NCBI RefSeq assembly: GCF_025377685.1
Contig: NZ_JACEHK010000002.1
Location: 522,197 to 586,196 of the forward strand
Reading direction: 5' to 3'
DNA: 64,000 bases
DNA from: Anaerobacillus sp. CMMVII
GTDB taxonomy: Bacteria; Bacillota; Bacilli; Bacillales; Anaerobacillaceae
Positions 59,026 to 64,000 of the stretch are shown piece by piece; the first letter of the stretch is position 1; every line of letters begins with the position of its first letter. A program made the position numbers and the translations under genes. A model generated the notes under the pieces. That model did not search any database and was not told the origin of the DNA. It worked only from the letters and a program-made list of their open reading frames with translations.

Positions 59026-59054
59026 AAGGGACCGACAATTTGTGGGTCCCTTCT
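59026..59054 (+). terminator. Terminator of the ilv-leu operon
   Basis: AAGGGACC and GGTCCCTT arms around GACAATTTGTG, with a weak T-tail. Confidence 0.8.
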
Positions 59055-59080
59055 CACATGCTTGTTTCCTTTTTTAGTTA

Positions 59081-59227
59081 GGCTATTTTCTCAAAGATTG
59101 TTGGTTTAAAATAGCTAGTATTGACAGACATATCAAGGTCTCAAGGCATCTTTTCTAACAGTAAAAGTTGTAAACCCAGAATTATGTATTATTTAATCAA
59201 TTATTGTCCATAAACCAACAATGTGCC
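59081..59227. repeat. Interspersed AAAGGCT-TTGTTG repeat (copy 3, inverted)
   Basis: GGCTATTTTCTCAAAGATTG and TTGGTTTAAAATAGCTAG at one end, AATTATTGTCCATAAACCAA at the other: the reverse complement of copies 1 and 2. Nothing else seen in 59055-59320. Confidence 0.75.
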
Positions 59228-59320
59228 TTTACACCCACTAAGCATGTTTCATTGTATTTGTATTTTTATAATGGTAAACTGATAGGAAACCAAGCGTAAT
59301 AAGAGTGGAGCGATTGTTTC

Positions 59321-60339
59321 ATGAAAGAGGAGCAAAAAAAACAAGAAAAGGTAGTTTTGTTTCCGGGAGTTGTGGATAAGCTTGTAGGGAAAGGGATGGA
59401 AGCATTAAAAGAAAAGCAGTTTTCTGCTGCTCTTTCCTTTTTTGAACAAGCATTAGCAATTGAACCAGACCATCCTCAGGGAAGATTTGGCGTTGCTTTA
59501 AGCCTGATTGAACAGAGTAGGCTAGAAGAAGCGAAAGAAGTTACCGAAAAAATGCTAAAAGAAGACATTGGCAATTATTATGACATACTACAAGTGCACA
59601 TTTCCTTGTTAGTTCAACTTGGTTATTATGACGAGGTTGTTGCGATGTTAGAAGGCATTATGGCAGAAGAAAAACTACCTGCAAATCTGGCTGAATCTTT
59701 ATATCATTTACTACATTTTAGTCGACAAATGGTTGACGATGGTGTTCCAGTAGAAATAGGTGAGGATATCCAAATCCCCCCTGAAGATTTAATACATATG
59801 TTAAATGAAGGTTCGCCTGAAAAGCAATGGCTGGCAATTCAAATGCTGGGTAAGCTGTCTAATCAAGTCTTCCTTGAAGCTGTTAAAATTTTCTTGAAAA
59901 CAGAGAAGCACGATCCAGTTCTAAAAGCATTGTTCTACAAATGTTAAAGGATAAAAAGGTTGACGAATTGATTGAAATACATAAGTTTGGCAACGTAATA
60001 ACCATCAATGCATCAGAGTTTGAAAATGTCTTCCATGAAAAGTTTGGTAATGATACATTAGCTCTGGTAGCTGAACAATTAGAAAATGAAAACCCAAGTC
60101 TATTAGAAATGATTACACATATTTGGTGGCACTATTTATATGCCCTTTATCCTATTTCACCTGAGCCCCTTAGTGCAAATTCATGGGCAGCAGCAATACA
60201 TAAACTAGGTACAGAAATGACAGGCTTTGATGAAGATGAATTGAGGCTAGCAAAGCAATATAATGTAACGGTAGAAGAAATGCTACATTGTGCTGCTAAA
60301 ATCATGAAAATTGAACAGGAAACCTTTAAAGAATATTGA
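59321..60339 (+). CDS. ysoA: TPR-repeat protein (YsoA-like), one frameshift
   Basis: A tetratricopeptide-type helical repeat protein. TPR-like helices span about 20-130 (MEALKEKQFSAALSFFEQAL, AIEPDHPQGRFGVALSLIEQ, SRLEEAKEVTEKML). The second half (DTLALVAEQLENENPSLLEM, HIWWHYLYALYPISPEPLSA) is the YsoA C terminus. The frame breaks near 59930, where TTGGTTC appears as TTGTTC; adding one G gives a single protein of about 339 residues. Location between leuD and tig equals B. subtilis ysoA. Its role is unknown. Confidence 0.88.
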
Positions 60340-60395
60340 AATTGTAGTTTTCTTTCTTGTCTGGTAACAACCTATATGGAAGTAAATTCTGACAG

Positions 60396-60423
60396 TTGAA
60401 ATGATGAAGCGGTATGGTATAAT
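60396..60423 (+). promoter_or_regulatory. Promoter of tig
   Basis: TTGAAA, 16-base spacer, TATAAT with TGG extension. The leader of about 155 bases before tig shows no known element. Confidence 0.8.
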
Positions 60424-60587
60424 AGAATGGTTGTAAATGGTGGAATATCATATATATTTTGTGCTTTATGTACTTTAACCTAGTTAATGAAATAAAGTAA
60501 CAGGAATTTGAGGCTTAGAGGACAAGCCGATTTTTCAAAAACAAACAACAAATACTTAACGAATGAAATGTTGGAGGGAAAGAATAA

Positions 60588-61874
60588 ATGACTGCAAAAT
60601 GGGAAAAGTTAGAAGGAAATCAAGGCGTACTTACAATTGAAGTAGAAGCCGCACAAGTTGACGAAGCTTTAAACCAAGCTTTCAAAAAAGTAGTAGGAAA
60701 AGTGAATGTACCTGGATTTCGTAAAGGGAAAATTCCTCGTGCAATGTTCGAACAACGTTTTGGTGTAGAATCTTTATATCAAGATGCACTAGATATTTTA
60801 TTGCCAACTGCATATGCAGCAGCTGTTGCTGAAACAAAAATTGAGCCAGTAGACCGTCCTGATATTGATGTTGAACAAATGGGCAAAGGCCAAAACTTAA
60901 TTGTTAAAGCAACTGTAACAGTTAAACCAGAAGTGCAATTAGGTGATTATAAAGGTTTAGAAATTGAAGAATTGGAAACAACTGTAACAGACGAAGATGT
61001 TGAGTTAGAATTAAAACGTCTTCAAGAAAAGCACGCTGAACTAACAGTAGTGGAGAATGGAACAGTTGAAAACGGCGATACAGCAGTTATTGATTTTGAA
61101 GGCTTTGTTAATGATGTTGCTTTCGAAGGTGGAAAAGGTGAAAACTATTCGTTAGAAATCGGATCTGGTTCGTTCATTCCTGGTTTTGAAGAGCAATTAG
61201 TTGGTGTTAAATCTGGAGAATCAAAAGATGTTGAAGTTTCGTTCCCTGAAGAATACCATGCTCCTGAACTTGCAGGTAAACCAGCAGTGTTTAAGGTAAC
61301 TGTTCATGATATTAAGCGTAAGCAATTACCTGAACTAGATGATGAGTTTGCGAAAGATGTAAACGAAGAAGTTGAAACTTTAGATGCTTTAAAAGCTGAT
61401 ATCAAAGAAAAAATGATCCAAGACAAAACTACTGAAGCAGATCATAATAAGCGTGATACATTAGTTGAAAAAGCTGCTGAAAATGCTACGATTGACCTTC
61501 CACAATCTATGATTGATACGGAAATTGATCGTATGTTTGAAGAGTTTGGTCAACGTCTTCAAGCTCAAGGATTAAGCCTTGACATGTACTACCAATTCTC
61601 TGGTCAAGATGAAAATGGTATGCGTGAGCAATTTAAAGGAGATGCTGAAAAGAGAGTTCGTATTAACTTAACTCTTGAGGCTATTGCAGAAGTTGAAAAT
61701 CTTGAAGTGTCTGATGAAGAAGTTAATGCAGAACTTGAAAAGATGGCAGAACTTTATAAGCGTTCTGTAGACGAGCTAAAACAAATATTAGCAATGCAAG
61801 GCGGCATCGAAGCATTAAAAGGTGACTTAAAAGTTCGTAAAGCAGTAGATTTCCTTGTAGAAATAGCAAAGTAG
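60588..61874 (+). CDS. tig: Trigger factor
   Basis: A 428-residue ribosome-associated chaperone and peptidyl-prolyl isomerase. The N-terminal ribosome-binding domain has the signature [19 protein letters not shown] (about 42-60). The FKBP domain (about 150-240) has [39 protein letters not shown] and [15 protein letters not shown]. The C-terminal helical domain completes it. ATG follows TTGGAGGG. Intact. Confidence 0.97.
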   Translation: MTAKWEKLEGNQGVLTIEVEAAQVDEALNQAFKKVVGKVNVPGFRKGKIPRAMFEQRFGVESLYQDALDILLPTAYAAAVAETKIEPVDRPDIDVEQMGKGQNLIVKATVTVKPEVQLGDYKGLEIEELETTVTDEDVELELKRLQEKHAELTVVENGTVENGDTAVIDFEGFVNDVAFEGGKGENYSLEIGSGSFIPGFEEQLVGVKSGESKDVEVSFPEEYHAPELAGKPAVFKVTVHDIKRKQLPELDDEFAKDVNEEVETLDALKADIKEKMIQDKTTEADHNKRDTLVEKAAENATIDLPQSMIDTEIDRMFEEFGQRLQAQGLSLDMYYQFSGQDENGMREQFKGDAEKRVRINLTLEAIAEVENLEVSDEEVNAELEKMAELYKRSVDELKQILAMQGGIEALKGDLKVRKAVDFLVEIAK

Positions 61875-61974
61875 TTGCTTAATGAGAAAAGGAGTGGGGT
61901 CTGTTAAAGGATAGACCTTACTGGGAAAATAAGTTTTTCTTATTGAAATACCAAACTTTCTTATCTGAAAAATA

Positions 61975-62009
61975 AAAACAAGGCACGATTTATTCGTGCC
62001 TTGTTTTAT
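61975..62009 (+). terminator. Terminator after tig
   Basis: AAAACAAGGCACG and CGTGCCTTGTTTT arms around ATTTATT. Confidence 0.93.
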
Positions 62010-62340
62010 ACTAAAGTCATTGTAAAAATCTTGAAAAGATAACTACATATCGCTTAACCTCATTTTGCATTACTAAAGATTATGGGAAAATCTTCTGTAT
62101 AAAAAAAGGGAAAAAGGAGGTAAAAGTTGAACTAAATACATATACTTTTTATATCATTTTTAGCTAGAGAAAAAAGGCCGAGTTTTTCTAGTTAGAACAA
62201 TTTTGAAATTGGGTAAAATACTATTAAGTACATATACCTGGGAAAGTACAGGTGCTTCTATTAACGCTTTTAGCGTTAAATATGATAAAATGCAATACAT
62301 ATAAGCAAGTAATAAACGGCCAATTTATTAAACATCTTTT

Positions 62341-62367
62341 TTACTTTAATAAACTTTATTAAAGTAA
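62341..62367. promoter_or_regulatory. Perfect 27-base palindrome upstream of clpX
   Basis: Arms TTACTTTAATAAA and TTTATTAAAGTAA are exact complements around a single C at 62354. It ends 31 bases before TATAAT (62399-62404), a position suited to an operator. The rest of 62010-62442 holds a short hairpin TTAACGC/GCGTTAA near 62263 and no gene I can support. Confidence 0.6.
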
Positions 62368-62398
62368 CGAGAAATCAACAAATTAGTAAATTTTTTTC

Positions 62399-62404
62399 TA
62401 TAAT
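62399..62404 (+). promoter_or_regulatory. -10 element candidate of clpX
   Basis: TATAAT 39 bases before the clpX start. No convincing -35 is seen. Confidence 0.45.
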
Positions 62405-62442
62405 GCGAAGATATAGAACTAACTTTGAGGGGTGAAATGATT

Positions 62443-63718
62443 ATGTTTAAATTTAATGATGAAAAGGGTCAGCTTAAGTGTTCTTTTTGTGGTAAAACAC
62501 AGGACCAAGTGAGGAAACTTGTTGCCGGACCAGGCGTCTATATATGTGATGAGTGTATCGAATTATGTACTGAAATTGTCGAGGAAGAACTGGGTACCGA
62601 AGAAGAAGTTGACTTCCAGGATATTCCAAAACCTAAAGAGATTAGAGAAATATTAGACGATTATGTCATTGGCCAAGAGCAAGCTAAGAAGACGCTATCA
62701 GTGGCTGTATATAATCACTACAAAAGAATTAATTCAGGCCAAAAAGGCGACGATGTTGAACTTTCAAAAAGTAATATTTGTATGATTGGACCTACAGGAA
62801 GTGGTAAAACCCTTCTAGCTCAAACTATGGCACGGATTTTAAACGTTCCTTTTGCTATAGCTGATGCGACAAGTCTAACTGAAGCTGGATATGTAGGTGA
62901 AGATGTTGAGAATATCCTTTTAAAGCTTATTCAAGCAGCTGACTATGATGTAGAAAAGCAGAAAAAGGGATAATTTATATTGATGAGATTGATAAGTAGC
63001 TCGCAAATCTGAAAATCCATCAATTACGCGTGATGTTTCAGGTGAAGGGGTTCAACAAGCATTACTTAAAATTCTTGAAGGAACAACCGCTAGTGTACCA
63101 CCCCAAGGTGGCAGAAAACATCCGCACCAAGAATTTATCCAATTGATACTACTAACATTCTCTTTATTTGTGGCGGAGCTTTTGATGGTATTGAATCGAT
63201 CATCAAACGCCGTTTAGGTAAAAAAGTGATCGGTTTTGGTTCAGAAGGAAAACAAGAAGATTTAAAGCCTGGCGAATACCTAGCAAAGGTACTACCAGAA
63301 GATTTACTTCGTTTTGGTTTAATTCCTGAATTTAGTGGGCGTTTACCTGTCATTTCAAGTTTAGAGCCATTAGATGAGTCTGCGTTATTGAAATTTTTAA
63401 CAAAGCCTAAAATGCTTTGGTAAAACAATACCAAAAATTACTAGAGCTTGATGACGTTGAATTAACATTTACAGAAGATTCGTTAGTGGAAGTGGCGAAA
63501 CAAGCCATCGAGCGTAAAACTGGTGCTCGTGGATTACGCTCAATTATTGAAGGAATTATGTTAGATGTTATGTTCGAATTACCTTCTCGTGATGATATTG
63601 CGAAATGTAAAATCACCCCAGAGGTAGTGACAGAAAAGGCAGTCATCCGATCTTAGAAACAAAAGACGGTGAAGTGGTTCAACAACCAGTACCAAAAGAA
63701 AGCTGCATAAAAATGTAG
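62443..63718 (+). CDS. clpX: ATP-dependent Clp protease ATPase subunit ClpX, five frameshifts
   Basis: ClpX unfolds substrates for ClpP. The N-terminal zinc-binding domain ([14 protein letters not shown] with CDECIELC), Walker [18 protein letters not shown], and [17 protein letters not shown] are in the first frame. Later frames give IIYIDEIDK (Walker B), [30 protein letters not shown] and [20 protein letters not shown]. Indels near 62954 (G lost), 62994 (A), 63142 (A), 63412 (A) and 63645 are needed, ending at TAG 63718. ATG 62443 follows GAGGGGTG at normal spacing. Five losses in a conserved gene point to poor sequence here. Confidence 0.9.
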
Positions 63719-63757
63719 CTAGCTAGCGATTCCTTAGGATCGCGTAGCTTTTTCTTT
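63718..63757 (+). terminator. Terminator after clpX
   Basis: AGCTA...GCGATTCC pairs with GGATCGC...TAGCT, followed by TTTTCTTT. Confidence 0.75.
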
Positions 63758-63768
63758 GTTTCGTAGTA

Positions 63769-64000
63769 GCACACATTTGGCCTTGTCAGAACGGACTAAA
63801 CAGGGAAAAGCACACTACACTTTTTCCTAGGGAGCTTTCGCTTTTTTTGTCTAGCTCCAGGCGCCTAGTTCCCTCGAGTAAAATAACCTGCCAAGTGAAA
63901 AAGTGAAAAGGCGCACTTTTTCCTTGTCAGAACATTTGCTTGTCGCCTTTGTTCTTTTCTAATGTCTAGCTACAGCGCCCAGTCCCGTCGAGTCAAATAA
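63769..64000. repeat. Interspersed GCGCC repeats, two or three consecutive copies, cut by the window end
   Basis: AGGGAGCTTTCGCTTTTTTT ends one copy near 63855. Then GTCTAGCTCCAGGCGCC to TTGTCGCCTTTGTTC (about 63849-63957) forms a second. GTCTAGCTACAGCGCCCAGT begins a third at about 63964, running to the window end. Confidence 0.7.

Overview
The window is AT-rich DNA from an endospore-forming member of the Bacillaceae. The evidence is spore genes (sspI, gerE, gerM), Bacillus-type T-box and lysine-riboswitch leaders, cre sites, and a gene order that largely follows the ysdC to clpX segment of Bacillus subtilis. Insertions relative to that order include a cbb3-type oxidase cluster, an AtoE-type transporter with a lone HPr, an insertion sequence, and a tRNA locus with an odd tandem duplication. 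The genus cannot be fixed from the sequence alone.

Layout: 53-1760 M42 peptidase, a hidden 45-residue gene and sspI; 1967-6643 SpoU-type methyltransferase and T-box-pheS-pheT; 7167-13971 an unknown CxxC protein, rnhC, zapA, cvpA, polX, mutS2; 14246-18778 a damaged yshE and two tandem lcfA copies, the first broken; 19140-22284 (minus strand) a glycine-rich stress-type protein and ccoP, ccoO, ccoN; 22508-25943 fadR-fadB-etfB-etfA; 26201-30337 trxA, uvrC, lysine riboswitch, lysC; 30664-32647 yslB and a KtrB-type channel; 33185-37353 sdhCAB, ysmA, gerE; 37666-44625 atoE-like, ptsH, ysmB, racE, gerM, rph, rdgB, yfcE-like; 44681-45290 tRNA transcription unit; 45744-47911 nuclease-fold-like protein and insertion sequence; 48387-59019 ilvD, T-box, ilvB-ilvH-ilvC-leuA-leuB-leuC-leuD; 59321-63718 ysoA, tig, clpX; then interspersed repeats.

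Themes: fatty-acid degradation (lcfA, fadR, fadB, etfBA, a FadR-boxed thioesterase) feeds electrons to the respiratory chain alongside succinate dehydrogenase, with a cbb3-type terminal oxidase encoded inside the same cluster. cre sites put both lcfA copies and atoE under probable CcpA control. The ilv-leu block makes branched-chain amino acids behind a leucine T-box.

Two cautions shape the reading. First, many conserved genes (pheT, mutS2, ccoO, ilvB, leuA, ysoA, clpX and others) are split by single-base indels, mostly in short homopolymers. This looks like sequencing or assembly error more than biology, so I annotate these genes across the breaks. Second, intergenic regions are full of interspersed palindromic repeats of at least five families, including a heptad-based hairpin family with ten copies and one repeat inserted inside another. 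The least explained locus is 44681-45290: a consensus promoter transcribes two tandem units, each made of a 5' tRNA-Gly fragment joined to a 33-codon open frame, upstream of intact tRNA-Gly and tRNA-Arg genes.
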